A stretch of DNA of 22,635 nucleotides, from assembly GCA_041569895.1 (NCBI GenBank), contig JBFFXF010000103.1:1-22635 (forward strand), written 5' to 3'. Below, piece after piece: positions 6,784-16,029 of the stretch (position 1 is the first letter of the stretch; each line of letters starts with the position of its first letter). Source of the DNA: JBFFXF01 sp041569895 (lineage in GTDB: Bacteria > Planctomycetota > UBA8108 > JACQVS01). A program made the translations under genes and the position numbers. The notes beneath the pieces are model-generated. The model made no database searches. It was not told where the DNA came from and saw nothing but the letters and a program-made list of their open reading frames with translations.

Positions 6784-8028
6784 TCACTGACAGCGCCCGA
6801 ACACGATCGACGCGTTGTGCCCGCCGAACCCGAACGAGTTCGAGAGCCCACAATCGATCTCCATGGGCCGCGCCTCGTTGGGGACGTAATCGAGATCGCA
6901 TTCGGGGTCAGGATTGATGTAGTTGATCGTCGGCGGCGCTGTCTGGCGGTCGATCGCGAGGGCGAGGACGACCGACTCGGCGGCTCCGGAGGCCCCGAGC
7001 AGGTGGCCGATCTGGCTCTTCGTGGAGCTCACCGCCAGCTTGTCCGCGTGCTGACCGAAGACCGTCCGGATCGCTCGCGTCTCCATGACGTCGTTGAGCG
7101 GCGTCGACGTGCCATGCGCGTTGACGTAGTTGACCGCGTCCGCGGGCCGGCCCGTCTCGGCCACGGCGCGGCGCATCGCCTCGGCGGCCATCCCCCCGTC
7201 CGGGAGCGGCGCGGATATGTGGTGCGCGTCGTCCGTCATGCCGAAGCCGAGGACTTCCGCGTAAATATGAGCCCCGCGCTTCTTCGCGCGCTCGTACTCC
7301 TCGAACACCAGGGCGCCGCCGCCTTCCCCGATGACGAAACCGTCGCGGTCGATGTTGAAGGGACGGGAGGCGGTCTGCGGGTCGTCGTTGCGCTCGGAGA
7401 GCGCCTTGAGGGCGCAGAACCCGCCGATGCCGAGGAACGTGATCGTCGCCTCCGAGCCTCCGGTGAGGACGACATCGCACTCGCCGTGCTGGATCGCCTT
7501 CTGCGCCAGCCCGAGCGCGTGCTTCGCCGACGCGCACGCCGAGGCGACGGCGTAGTTGGCGCCCTGCAGGCCGAATCGGATGGCGATCTGACCCGCGGCA
7601 GCGTTGATCATGATCTTCGGAATGAAGAACGGATTGATGCGGCGCGCTCCGCGCTCGAGCGCGACCTTGTGCGTTCGTTCGATCTCGAGGAGGCCGCCGA
7701 TGCCGGACGCCCAGATGCAGCCGAGGCGAGTCGGATCGCTCTCCTTCGAGAGCTCGAGACCCGAGTCGTCGAACGCCTGCTGGGCGCAGCTCAGCGCGAA
7801 CTGGCTGAAACGGTCCAGGTGCCGGATCTCCTTCGACGAGAGGATCGAGGACGGATCGAAGTTCTTGACCTCGCCCGCGAACCTCACCGGCATCTCGCTG
7901 GCGTCGAACTGCTCGACCGGTCCGACTCCGTTGCGGGGCTCGACGAGGCCCTGCCAGAAGTCCTCCTTGCCAATCCCGATCGACGTGACCGCCCCCAGGC
8001 CGGTTATGACGACTCTCCGCTTGCTCAT
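6784..8028 (-). CDS. fabF: Beta-ketoacyl-ACP synthase II
   Basis: This condensing enzyme elongates acyl-ACP with malonyl-ACP in type II fatty-acid synthesis. Its 414 residues are the usual length. The catalytic triad is visible: Cys165 (ASACASAK), His305 (NAHGTSTPLND) and His342 (SQIGHLLGASG). The N-terminus MSKRRVVITGLGAVT is typical. The ATG at 8028 was preferred over an in-frame GTG at 8118, whose 30 extra residues do not resemble the family. The Shine-Dalgarno signal is weak at both. It lies 108 bases after acpP, the largest gap in the fab operon, and 21 bases before serA. Confidence 0.97.
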   Translation of the reverse strand: MSKRRVVITGLGAVTSIGIGKEDFWQGLVEPRNGVGPVEQFDASEMPVRFAGEVKNFDPSSILSSKEIRHLDRFSQFALSCAQQAFDDSGLELSKESDPTRLGCIWASGIGGLLEIERTHKVALERGARRINPFFIPKIMINAAAGQIAIRFGLQGANYAVASACASAKHALGLAQKAIQHGECDVVLTGGSEATITFLGIGGFCALKALSERNDDPQTASRPFNIDRDGFVIGEGGGALVFEEYERAKKRGAHIYAEVLGFGMTDDAHHISAPLPDGGMAAEAMRRAVAETGRPADAVNYVNAHGTSTPLNDVMETRAIRTVFGQHADKLAVSSTKSQIGHLLGASGAAESVVLALAIDRQTAPPTINYINPDPECDLDYVPNEARPMEIDCGLSNSFGFGGHNASIVFGRCQ

Positions 8029-8136
8029 GTGATATTGCTCGGCTTCACTTTCGATGCTCGCGCTCGCCTCCGCTGACGGCAACCCCGTTCCAGGAGGCGG
8101 CGTCTCGGAATAACGCACCGGCTCAGCGTCGCGCTG

Positions 8137-8373
8137 TCACGCGCGCGTCTTCCGGATGTGCTCGATCGCCTCGCCGACCGTTCTGATCTTCTCGGCGTCC
8201 TCGTCGTGGATGGTAATGTCGAAGGCCTCCTCGAACTCCATCACCAGCTCGACGATATCGAGCGAGTCGGCGCCGAGATCGTTGATAAAGCTGGTCTCGG
8301 GCTTCACCTTCTCCTTCTCGACGTCGAGCTGCTTGGCGACGATGTCCACGACCTTTTCTTCGAGTTCGTCCAC
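8137..8373 (-). CDS. acpP: Acyl carrier protein
   Basis: A small acidic 78-residue protein that carries the growing acyl chain on 4'-phosphopantetheine attached to Ser37 in the motif ADSLDIVELVM. Length and sequence are typical of the fatty-acid ACP. The start codon is GTG at 8371-8373, supported by GGAGG eight bases upstream. It sits between fabG and fabF, the standard order. Confidence 0.98.
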   Translation of the reverse strand: MDELEEKVVDIVAKQLDVEKEKVKPETSFINDLGADSLDIVELVMEFEEAFDITIHDEDAEKIRTVGEAIEHIRKTRA

Positions 8374-8419
8374 TGCTCTTGCCTCCTGTCTGTCGGTTTC
8401 AGTGGTCGCTACAGCTTAC

Positions 8420-9163
8420 TCAGATGCCCATTCCCCCGTCCACGCGGAGGACCACTCCATTTATGTAACTCGCCCCGGGGCCGCTCAGGAACGCCACCAC
8501 GCGAGCGATCTCCTCGGGCTGGCCGAAGCGCGCCACGGGGATCTCCTGCACGGCGGCCGAACGGGTCGCCTCGGGGAGGTCCTCGGTCATGGCGGTCTCG
8601 ATGAAACCCGGGGCGACCGCGTTGACGAGGATGCCGCGCGATCCGAGCTCCTTGGCGAGCGTGTACGTCAGCGCGATCAGGCCGCCCTTCGAGGCCGCGT
8701 AGTTGGCCTGCCCGGGGTTGCCGATCAGCCCGACGATGCTCGCGATATTGATGATTCTGCCGCCGCGGCGCTTCATGAACGGCCGCGCCACCGCCCTCGA
8801 GAGCAGGAACGCGCTCCGGAGGTTGGTGTCGATGACCGTGTCCCATTCCTCGTCCTTCATGCGCATGATGAGGTTGTCGCGGGTGACGCCCGCGTTGTTG
8901 ACGAGGATCGACAGGCTCTCGAAGCGCCCCAGCGCGGTGTCGACGACGCCCCTCGCTTGTTCCGGATTCGACAGGTCGGCGGGGATCACGAGACCCTGGC
9001 CGCCGAGCTTCTCGACCTCGGCGAGCACCTCGTCGAGCTTCTCGCGCCGCCGCGAGACGAGCGCGACCGCGGCGCCCTCGCGAGCGAGCTCGAGCGCGAT
9101 GGCGCGGCCGATGCCGCTCGACGCGCCGGTGACGATCGCTGCGTTGCCGTCGAGCTGTCCCAT
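8420..9163 (-). CDS. fabG: 3-oxoacyl-ACP reductase
   Basis: This NADPH-dependent short-chain dehydrogenase reduces 3-ketoacyl-ACP to 3-hydroxyacyl-ACP. Its 247 residues are typical. The cofactor motif TGASSGIG is at 12-19, the NNAG motif at 89-92, and the catalytic Ser142, Tyr155 and Lys159 (YAASK) are present. The C-terminal half ends with the usual RVDGGMGI. The ATG at 9163 has GGAGAG eight bases upstream. It lies 46 bases before acpP and 101 bases after fabD. Confidence 0.97.
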   Translation of the reverse strand: MGQLDGNAAIVTGASSGIGRAIALELAREGAAVALVSRRREKLDEVLAEVEKLGGQGLVIPADLSNPEQARGVVDTALGRFESLSILVNNAGVTRDNLIMRMKDEEWDTVIDTNLRSAFLLSRAVARPFMKRRGGRIINIASIVGLIGNPGQANYAASKGGLIALTYTLAKELGSRGILVNAVAPGFIETAMTEDLPEATRSAAVQEIPVARFGQPEEIARVVAFLSGPGASYINGVVLRVDGGMGI

Positions 9164-9264
9164 CTCGTGTCTCTCCGATTGTCCGCTCTTCCCTGACCGA
9201 CGTTTCGGTCGCTGTCGCGCAGCCCGCGGCGTCGGTCACTCGCCGCCCGTCGCCCGTGCCCGGC

Positions 9265-10221
9265 TCACTTTCCCGAGATCAGCGCCTCGATGGTATCGAT
9301 CTCGCAGACCGACGTGACCGTGAAGTCGCGGTCGATGCTGCGCGCCAGCCCGCGGAGGACGTTTCCGGGGCCGACCTCGAGCGCCTCCCGGACGCCCGCG
9401 CTGACCATCTTCTCGAAAAGAGACGTCCAGCGCACCGGACTCTCCACCTGCTTCACGAGGCCGTCGCGGATGGCGTCCGGATCCTTCACCGCGCCGCCGG
9501 TGACGTTCGAGTAGAACGGACAGCGGGGAGGCCGGATCTCGACGCCGTCGAGCGCCTCGGCGAGCTTCTCGGTCGCCGTCGCCATCAGCGGGGAGTGGTA
9601 CGCGCCGGCCACCCGCAGCGGCACGACACGCCGGCAACCGAGCTCCTTGGCGTGCTCCGCGGCCGCCTCGAGCGCGGCCCGCTCACCGGAGATCACCGTC
9701 TGCGTCGGGGAGTTGTAGTTCGCGATGCCGATCTTGCCAGCGGCGGCCGCCCGCTCGATCACCCGCTCGACCTCGGCCACCTCGAGCCCGATCAGCGACG
9801 TCATGCCGCCGTCCGACCGGTCGCACGCCTCCTGCATGGCCTTCCCCCGCGCCGAGACGACGCGCAGCGCGTCCTCGAACCGGAGGCTGCCGGCGAAGAC
9901 CAGCGCCGAGTACTCGCCGAGGCTGAGGCCCGCCGTCGCGGCGGCGACGAGCGACTGCCCGAAGGTCTCGCTCGACCCGGCGCGCTCCTCGATCGCCTCG
10001 AGCACGGCCATCGACATCAGGAAGATCGCCGGCTGGCTGACGCGCGTCGAGTCGAGCGTCTCCTCGGGCCCCTCGAGACAGATCGCGAGCAGGTCCTCGT
10101 CGAGCATGTCGCGGGCGCGCTCGAAGACGGCGCGAGCCCGCGGGGACGCCTCGACGAGCGAGGCGCCCATGCCGACCGACTGCGCTCCCTGGCCGGGGAA
10201 AAGAAAAGCCTTCTCGTTCAT
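9265..10221 (-). CDS. fabD: Malonyl-CoA:ACP transacylase
   Basis: It transfers malonate from CoA to ACP, supplying the extender unit for fatty-acid synthesis. Its 318 residues are typical. The N-terminal FLFPGQGAQ motif, the nucleophile Ser100 in GLSLGEYSAL and the catalytic His209 (GAYHSPLM) are present. The motif has Leu where many enzymes have GHSLG, a common variant. I chose the ATG at 10221 because MNEKAFLFPGQGAQ matches family starts. An in-frame GTG three codons upstream (10230) is possible, and neither has a clear Shine-Dalgarno sequence. Confidence 0.96.
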   Translation of the reverse strand: MNEKAFLFPGQGAQSVGMGASLVEASPRARAVFERARDMLDEDLLAICLEGPEETLDSTRVSQPAIFLMSMAVLEAIEERAGSSETFGQSLVAAATAGLSLGEYSALVFAGSLRFEDALRVVSARGKAMQEACDRSDGGMTSLIGLEVAEVERVIERAAAAGKIGIANYNSPTQTVISGERAALEAAAEHAKELGCRRVVPLRVAGAYHSPLMATATEKLAEALDGVEIRPPRCPFYSNVTGGAVKDPDAIRDGLVKQVESPVRWTSLFEKMVSAGVREALEVGPGNVLRGLARSIDRDFTVTSVCEIDTIEALISGK

Positions 10222-10278
10222 GCCACGCACACCGGTTCGCGTTCTCCGGCCTGCTGCGGCCGGCGTTCGCCGTGGTCT

Positions 10279-11265
10279 CTACCAGCGAATCAAGTTGTAT
10301 CCCCACGTCATCCCCGCTCCGAACGCGACGCAGAGCGCGAGCGTGCCGCGAACGAGACGTCCCTCGCGCGTCGCCTCGGCGAGCGCGATCGGCACGGATG
10401 CCGCCGACGTGTTGCCGTAGCGGTCGAGGTTCAGCATGACCTTCTCCTCGGGAAGGTCGAGCTTCTTCAACGCCGCCTCGATGATCCTGTAGTTCACCTG
10501 GTGCGGTATCACCAGGTCGAGATCCGACGGCTTCAGGTCGTTGCGCTCGAGCGCCTCCTCGATCAGGTCGACCATCGCCTTGGTCGCGAACTTGAAGACC
10601 TCGCGACCCTTCAGCCGGATGAAGTGAAGCCTGTCGCGCACCGTCTCCTCGCTGGCGGGAAGCCGGGCACCGCCCGCGGGGACCTCGATCAGGTCGGAGG
10701 CGGACCCGTCGGAGCGGAGAACGCTGTCGATGATCCTCGACTCGCTGCCGTCCGGCGCGCGCGAGATCACCGCCGCGCCGGCCCCGTCGCCGAAGAGGAT
10801 GCAGGAGTTGCGGTCCTTGAAGTCGACGATCCTCGAGAGCCCCTCCGCGCCGACCACCAGGACGTGCTGCGCCGCGCCGCTCTCGATGAGGCTGGCCGCG
10901 ACCGACGCGCCGTAGACGAACCCCGTGCACGCCGCATTGAGGTCGAACGCGCCCGCTCGCGGGATGTCGAGCGCGTTCTGCACGGTGACGGCGACCGCCG
11001 GGCAGCAGCGGTCCGGCGTCAACGTCGCGACGATGACGACGTCGATGTCGCGCGGTGCGACGCCGGCGTCCTCGAGCGCTTGCCGCCCGGCCGCGATGGC
11101 GATGTCGCTGGTCGACTCGCCGTCGGAGAGCACGCGGCGCTCGCGGATCCCGGTACGCTGGACGATCCACTCGTCGCTGGTGTCGACGAGCTTCTCGAGA
11201 TCGGTGTTTGTCAGCACCTTCTCGGGCAGCGCCGCGCCCGTACCGGAAAACCAGGCTCGATACAT
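10279..11265 (-). CDS. fabH: Beta-ketoacyl-ACP synthase III
   Basis: It starts fatty-acid chains by condensing an acyl-CoA primer with malonyl-ACP. Its 328 residues are typical. The catalytic triad is Cys113 (NAACTGF), His255 (IPHQVNYR) and Asn285 (RYGNTSAAS). The N-terminal segment DEWIVQRTGIRERR is characteristic. The ATG at 11265 is preceded by AAGGAAAG. It lies 75 bases after plsX and 57 bases before fabD. Confidence 0.97.
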   Translation of the reverse strand: MYRAWFSGTGAALPEKVLTNTDLEKLVDTSDEWIVQRTGIRERRVLSDGESTSDIAIAAGRQALEDAGVAPRDIDVVIVATLTPDRCCPAVAVTVQNALDIPRAGAFDLNAACTGFVYGASVAASLIESGAAQHVLVVGAEGLSRIVDFKDRNSCILFGDGAGAAVISRAPDGSESRIIDSVLRSDGSASDLIEVPAGGARLPASEETVRDRLHFIRLKGREVFKFATKAMVDLIEEALERNDLKPSDLDLVIPHQVNYRIIEAALKKLDLPEEKVMLNLDRYGNTSAASVPIALAEATREGRLVRGTLALCVAFGAGMTWGYNLIRW

Positions 11266-11340
11266 TGCTCTTTCCTTCCCGCAGTCGCCTCCGGAGCGGA
11301 CCGTCGAGTCACACCACCTCGCGTGACGTCGACGCGGACT

Positions 11341-12351
11341 TCAATTGGGCTGGAGCGCCGAGATGAAGAGCGCGTTGAGGTCCTTCGCGGCCATGCGCTC
11401 GGCCACACGGATGGCGTTCGAGATCGCCTTGGCGTCCGACCTGCCGTGGGCGATGATCACGGTCCCGTTGACTCCCAGAAGCGGTGCTCCCCCGTACTCG
11501 GAATAGTCGATACGTTTTTCGAGGTTCCGGAAAGCGTTCTTCAGCGCCGCCTCGACCTCGGGGTCCCTGGGCAGCGAGGCGAGTCCCTCCTTCAGCGCCT
11601 GAACCGCGTGACCCATGAGATTCTCCGCGAGGCCCTCCGAGACCTTGAGCACGATGTTGCCGACGAAGCCGTCACAGACGACGACCTCCACGCTCCCCCG
11701 GAAGATGTCGGCACCCTCGACGTTTCCAATGAAGTTGAGTTTCGTGCGCTGGAAGAGCTGATACGTGGTCTTGGCGAGCGTCGAGCCCTTCTCGTCCTCC
11801 TCGCCGACGTTGAGCAGCCCGACGCGGGGGTTCGGGACGCCGAGGATCTCCTCGGCGTAGATCCGCGCCATGACGCCGTACTGGACGAGGTGCTCCGGCT
11901 TGCTGTGGACGTTCGCCCCGACGTCGATGATCACGACGGGGTTGCTCGCGGTGTAGAAAACGACGGCGATCCCGGGCCGCTTGACCGGCGCGAGACGCCC
12001 GAGGAGCAACGCCGCCGCGGCGACACACGCGCCGGTGTTCCCGGCGCTGACCACCGACGACGCCTCCCCGTTGCGGATCATCCGGGTGGCCCTCTCGATC
12101 GACGAGCCCTTCTTGCGCGACAGCGCCTCCACCGGGCTGTCGGACATCTCGATGACCTGGTCCGCGTGAACGACGCGAATGGCGTCTCCATCCCACTCCG
12201 CCAGATCGAGCTCGCGGCGGATTTCCTCTTCGCGGCCGACGAGGTGCAGCTGGAGGTCGCTCTCGCTGCGAGCGGCGATGACGGCGCCGCCAACGATCTC
12301 CCGCGGCGCGCGATCGCCTCCCATGGCGTCGATCGCGATGGAGACGGTCAA
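11341..12351 (-). CDS. plsX: Phosphate acyltransferase PlsX
   Basis: It makes acyl-phosphate from acyl-ACP for the PlsY step of phospholipid synthesis. Its 336 residues are typical, beginning TVSIAIDAMGGD and including SAGNTGA, IIDVGANV and DYSEYGGAPLLGV motifs. The frame stays open far upstream across the neighbouring genes, but homology begins at 12351. I place the start at a TTG codon (12349-12351), two bases after the rpmF stop and with GAGGA upstream. The TTG start and tight spacing suggest translational coupling to rpmF. Confidence 0.95.
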   Translation of the reverse strand: MTVSIAIDAMGGDRAPREIVGGAVIAARSESDLQLHLVGREEEIRRELDLAEWDGDAIRVVHADQVIEMSDSPVEALSRKKGSSIERATRMIRNGEASSVVSAGNTGACVAAAALLLGRLAPVKRPGIAVVFYTASNPVVIIDVGANVHSKPEHLVQYGVMARIYAEEILGVPNPRVGLLNVGEEDEKGSTLAKTTYQLFQRTKLNFIGNVEGADIFRGSVEVVVCDGFVGNIVLKVSEGLAENLMGHAVQALKEGLASLPRDPEVEAALKNAFRNLEKRIDYSEYGGAPLLGVNGTVIIAHGRSDAKAISNAIRVAERMAAKDLNALFISALQPN

Positions 12352-12353
12352 GT

Positions 12354-12536
12354 TCAGATTTCCTCGATCGCGATGACCGGCCTGCCGCGGTAGTAGCCAC
12401 AGACCTCGCAGATCGTGTGCGGCAGCTTCTCGGCCCCGCACCGGGAGCAATGAACCCTCGAGGCGGTCGAGAGCGCGTGATGCGACCGCCGCATGCGCTT
12501 TTTCGATTTCGAGGTTTTCTTCTTGGGAACGGCCAT
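12354..12536 (-). CDS. rpmF: Ribosomal protein L32
   Basis: A 60-residue protein of the large ribosomal subunit. The N-terminus MAVPKKKTSKSKKRMRRSHH is the family signature. A zinc ribbon follows with two CxxC pairs (CSRC and CEVC, about residues 30-46). The ATG has GGAGAG six bases upstream, which lies inside a leader hairpin (12537-12573). It is the first gene of the fab operon, an arrangement common in bacteria. Confidence 0.98.
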   Translation of the reverse strand: MAVPKKKTSKSKKRMRRSHHALSTASRVHCSRCGAEKLPHTICEVCGYYRGRPVIAIEEI

Positions 12537-12573
12537 GGAACTCTCCGGTTCTCGTTTCGGGCCCGGGAGTTCC
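12537..12573 (-). promoter_or_regulatory. Leader hairpin covering the rpmF ribosome-binding site
   Basis: Immediately upstream of the rpmF ATG, the minus-strand transcript can form a stem of 7 perfect pairs plus 4 more after a single bulged A. The 3' arm contains the GGAGAG ribosome-binding site. Such a stem could lower or regulate translation of L32. That role is inferred from the sequence only. Confidence 0.5.
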
Positions 12574-12659
12574 GACCGCCAGACCCGTCACGTCGACTGG
12601 CCCGTCCGCGCCTGATGAAGGGGCTCCCGCGCCCGCTCCCGGATAGAAAAGAACGCGCG

Positions 12660-12689
12660 ATTTTAATGACGTCGCGAGTGCGCTGTCAA
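12660..12689 (-). promoter_or_regulatory. Promoter of the rpmF-fab-serA operon
   Basis: On the minus strand, TTGACA (12684-12689), 18 bases, then TAAAAT (12660-12665). The -35 box is a perfect consensus and the -10 box has one mismatch. It lies between the alaS stop and rpmF, giving a leader of about 115 nt that ends in the hairpin at 12537-12573. Confidence 0.8.
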
Positions 12690-12731
12690 GCGGCAAAGTG
12701 AGACGGCGTAAGTCCTTGTAGTGGAGCCGGA

Positions 12732-15389
12732 TCAACTGCCCACGCCGGCCCGCTCGCGGACCGCCGCGACCATCGCCTCGACGGCGGCCTCGGCGCCCTC
12801 CGGCCGCGTGCCGCCACCGCGCACGAGGTCCGGCTTGCCGCCTCCACGACCGCCGATCGGCTCCTGGCCGGCGCGGAAGATCTCGCGGGCGTCCCACCCC
12901 GACTTCGCCAGGCCGGAAGCCACGCCGACGACGACGCTGACCTTGCCGTTCTGGCGGCCGAGGAGGACGAAGACGCCGCGCTTCGACTGCCGCTTCAGGC
13001 GGTCGAGCACCGGGAGCAGCCCGTCCATGCCGGCGTCCTCGAGGATGACGTGGTGCACGTCGACGTCGCCCACGCGGCTCGAGGTCACCCCGAGCGAGGC
13101 CGGATCGGGCGCGGCGCGATCGGGGCGCCCCTTCCCGGAACGCAGCTTCTTGAGCTCCTCCTGGAGCTTCGCCACCCTTTCCGGAACGTCCGCCGGCGGC
13201 ACCTTGAGCTGCGCCGCCAGATCCTCGATCAGGCGCGCGTTGCGCTGGTGCACGCGGTACGCCTCGCGCTCGGTGAGCGCCTCGAGACGCCGCACCCCCG
13301 CGGAGACCGAGCCCTCGCCGGAGATCATGAAGGCGCCGATCTCGCCGGTGCGGTCGACGTGCGTGCCGCCACAGAGCTCCATCGAGAAGTCGCCGATCTG
13401 CACGACGCGCACGCGGTCGCCGTACTTCTCGCCGAAGAGCGCCATCGCGCCCCGCTTGACCGCGTCGTCGTAGTCGGTCTCGAACGTCGCGATTGGCGTG
13501 TCGCCCGCGATCCAGTCGAGCACCATCGCCTCGACGCGCTCGCGCTCCTCCGGCGCGACGCCGCTGAAGTGCGTGACGTCGAAACGCAGCCGCGGCGCGT
13601 CGACGAGGGAGCCCTTCTGGTGCACGTGGTCGCCGAGGACCGACCGCAGCGCGGCGTGGAGCAGGTGCGTCGCCGTGTGATTGCGCTCGACGGAGGCGCG
13701 TCGCGTTTCGTCGATCGCGGCCTCGACCGCCTCGCCGGCTCGCACCGCCCCGGGATCGCCCTCGACGAGCGTGCCGATGTGGATCCACCGCCCGCGGTCC
13801 TTCTGCGTGTCGACGATCTCGAACGTCGAGGCGCCGCAGACGAGCCGTCCCGTGTCCCCCACCTGGCCGCCCGACTCGGCGTAGAACGGCGACCTCGACA
13901 GGAAGAGGGTCCACCGGTCGTCACGCCGGCGGGCCGCGAGCAACTCGGCCTCGCAGCGGGCGAGGTCGTAGCCGACGAACTCGGTCTCGGGGAGTCGCTC
14001 GAGATCGAGATCGTCCTCCTGCCCGTCGCCGCCGCCGTGGACGGAGAAAATCGCCGTGGCGCGCGAGCGCTCCTTCTGCCGCGCCATGGCGCGGTCGTAG
14101 CCCTCGACGTCGACCGTCATGCCGATCTCTTCCGCCATCTGCTCGACGAGGTCGACGGGGAAGCCGAACGTGTCGTAGAGCACGAAGGCGTCCTCGCCCG
14201 GGACCACCTTCTTGCGACCCTTGCGCAGCTTCGCGACGACGTCGTTGAACCGCTCGATCCCCTCGTCGAGGGTGCGGCCGAAACGCTCCTCCTCGCTGCG
14301 GATGACGCCCTCGATGTAGCGCTGTCGCTGGCGGATCTCGGGGTAAAACGCGTCCATCGACTCGAGCACGGTGCCGACGACGTTGCAGAGCAACGGCTCC
14401 TTCGAGGTCGTCAGCTTGCGACCGTATCGCGCCGCCCGCCGCAGGATCCTGCGCAGCACGTAGCCGCGGCCCTCGTTCGACGGCTCCGCGCCGTCCGCGA
14501 ACGCGAAGACGAGGCAGCGGACGTGGTCCGCGATCACCCGGTGCGGCGTGCCGTCGGCGCCGGAGGAGTACTTCACGCCGGTGAGCTCCTCGATGCGGCC
14601 GATGATGCCTCGCAGGATGTCGGTCTCGAAGATCGAATCGACGCCCTGCAGCACCATGGCGATGCGCTCGAGACCCATGCCGGTGTCGATGCACGGCTTC
14701 GCCAGCGGCTCCTTGCCGCCGCTGCCGTCCTGGTTGAACTGCATGAACACCAGGTTCCAGATCTCGAAGAAGCGATCGCACTCGCAGCGGCCGATGCCGC
14801 AGTCGGGCCCGCAGGCGTACTTCTTGCCGCGATCGAGCAGGATCTCGGAGCAGGGCCCGCACGGCCCGACGTCTCCCATGCTCCAGTAGTTGTCCTTCTC
14901 GCCGAGCCGCACGACTCTCTTCTTCGGGAGGCCGATCTCCTTGCGCCAGATCGCATCTGCCTCGTCGTCGTCGAGGTAAATCGTCGCCCAGAGCCGGCTC
15001 GCGTCGAGCCCGAACCTCTCGGTGAGCAAGTCCCAGGCGAATCGGATGGCGCCCGACTTGAAGTAGTCGCCGAACGAGAAGTTGCCGAGCATCTCGAAGA
15101 AGGTCAGGTGCCGCGCCGTGTAGCCGACGTTGTCGAGGTCGTTGTGCTTGCCGCCGGCGCGGATGCACTTCTGCACGGTCGCGACGCGAGGGTGCGCCGG
15201 CTTCTGCCGGCCCGTGAACACTTCCTTGAACTGGTTCATGCCCGCGTTGGCGAAGAGCAGGGTGCGGTCGCCGTGCGGGATCACGGAGCTCGACGGCAGC
15301 ACGCCGTGGTCGTGCTCCTCGAAGAAGTCGAGGAAGGCCTTTCTGATCTCCCGGGAGCTCATGCTCTTCCGTTTCTTTCCCATGGTCAT
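12732..15389 (-). CDS. alaS: Alanyl-tRNA synthetase
   Basis: It charges tRNA-Ala with alanine and clears mischarged Ser or Gly. Its 885 residues are full length. The class II catalytic domain is N-terminal (motifs around FANAGMNQFKEVF and TFFEMLGNFSFGDYFK). The editing domain has the zinc-binding HTATH (about residue 571) and CGGTH (about 672) motifs. A C-terminal DHHA1-type domain rich in Gly ends the protein (GGRGGGKPDLVRGGG). A Cys-rich insert at about residues 190-205 (CGPDCGIGRCECD) resembles the zinc-binding inserts of some AlaRS enzymes. ATG codons at 15389, 15383 and 15362 are all possible starts, with no decisive Shine-Dalgarno sequence. thpR ends one base upstream. Confidence 0.97.
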   Translation of the reverse strand: MTMGKKRKSMSSREIRKAFLDFFEEHDHGVLPSSSVIPHGDRTLLFANAGMNQFKEVFTGRQKPAHPRVATVQKCIRAGGKHNDLDNVGYTARHLTFFEMLGNFSFGDYFKSGAIRFAWDLLTERFGLDASRLWATIYLDDDEADAIWRKEIGLPKKRVVRLGEKDNYWSMGDVGPCGPCSEILLDRGKKYACGPDCGIGRCECDRFFEIWNLVFMQFNQDGSGGKEPLAKPCIDTGMGLERIAMVLQGVDSIFETDILRGIIGRIEELTGVKYSSGADGTPHRVIADHVRCLVFAFADGAEPSNEGRGYVLRRILRRAARYGRKLTTSKEPLLCNVVGTVLESMDAFYPEIRQRQRYIEGVIRSEEERFGRTLDEGIERFNDVVAKLRKGRKKVVPGEDAFVLYDTFGFPVDLVEQMAEEIGMTVDVEGYDRAMARQKERSRATAIFSVHGGGDGQEDDLDLERLPETEFVGYDLARCEAELLAARRRDDRWTLFLSRSPFYAESGGQVGDTGRLVCGASTFEIVDTQKDRGRWIHIGTLVEGDPGAVRAGEAVEAAIDETRRASVERNHTATHLLHAALRSVLGDHVHQKGSLVDAPRLRFDVTHFSGVAPEERERVEAMVLDWIAGDTPIATFETDYDDAVKRGAMALFGEKYGDRVRVVQIGDFSMELCGGTHVDRTGEIGAFMISGEGSVSAGVRRLEALTEREAYRVHQRNARLIEDLAAQLKVPPADVPERVAKLQEELKKLRSGKGRPDRAAPDPASLGVTSSRVGDVDVHHVILEDAGMDGLLPVLDRLKRQSKRGVFVLLGRQNGKVSVVVGVASGLAKSGWDAREIFRAGQEPIGGRGGGKPDLVRGGGTRPEGAEAAVEAMVAAVRERAGVGS

Positions 15390-15390
15390 C

Positions 15391-16029
15391 TCATCCGTGG
15401 GAGCGCGGCGCGGCCGGCGCGTGGCCCGTCCTGGCGTCCGATCCGGCGAGCGGCACCGAGCCGATGACGCGATAGATCGATCCCCCCGGCGCCGGCTCGC
15501 TCGAGAAGAGCGTCACCTCGCCGGCGACGAGCTCCGGCGCGGAGACGAGCGCCGCGGTCACGCGGTCGCGCCAGGTCTCCGACACCCGGCCGCCGCGATT
15601 GCGTCCGATCGTCAGGTGCGGCGTCCATCGCCGGCGCTCGGGCTCGAAGCCGAGCTCCCGCACCCCTCGCTCGAGGCGCTCCTGCACGCCGCGGACGGCC
15701 GCCAGCCCCGGCGTCTCCCGGAGGCCGAGCCAGAAAACGCGCGGGCTCGACGGGCGGCCGAACGATCCGGCCTCGCCGAGCGCCAGCCGGAGGCTGTCCG
15801 CGCCGGCGATGTCCTCGCCCTCGACGACGGCCTGCTCGACGACGCGGAGCACTCGATTGAGCTGCTCCGACTCGACGTCGCCCAGGAAGCGCAGGGTCAG
15901 GTGGACGTTCTCGGGGCGCGTCCAGCGGACACCGCCGCACGCGGCGGCGAGCTCCCGGGTCACCGGGGCGAGCCAGCTCCTGAAGTCGGCTCCCGGATCG
16001 ATGGCGACGAAAGAGCGAATCCTGGTCAC
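15391..16029 (-). CDS. thpR: RNA 2',3'-cyclic phosphodiesterase
   Basis: This is a 2H phosphoesterase (LigT/ThpR family) that opens 2',3'-cyclic phosphates on RNA ends. Its 212 residues are slightly long for the family because of a Pro/Arg-rich tail. Both active-site HxT motifs are present: HLT at 43-45 and HLT at 138-140. I chose the GTG at 16029 because RSFVAIDPG matches the family N-terminus. The open frame reaches 16089, but those residues are Arg/Gly-rich and not family-like. Only one base separates it from alaS, so the two form a tRNA/RNA-related operon. Confidence 0.9.
   Translation of the reverse strand: MTRIRSFVAIDPGADFRSWLAPVTRELAAACGGVRWTRPENVHLTLRFLGDVESEQLNRVLRVVEQAVVEGEDIAGADSLRLALGEAGSFGRPSSPRVFWLGLRETPGLAAVRGVQERLERGVRELGFEPERRRWTPHLTIGRNRGGRVSETWRDRVTAALVSAPELVAGEVTLFSSEPAPGGSIYRVIGSVPLAGSDARTGHAPAAPRSHG

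Noticed and set aside
4951..8076. 1041-codon plus-strand open frame across the hexamer tract, serA and fabF
   Set aside because: It is antisense to two conserved enzymes, and its N-terminus is only the translated repeat.
9256..12393. 1045-codon plus-strand open frame
   Set aside because: It is antisense to fabD, fabH and plsX, low in complexity and with no family resemblance.
12352..13914. N-terminal extension of plsX into rpmF and alaS
   Set aside because: The frame is open but crosses two conserved genes. PlsX homology begins at 12351.
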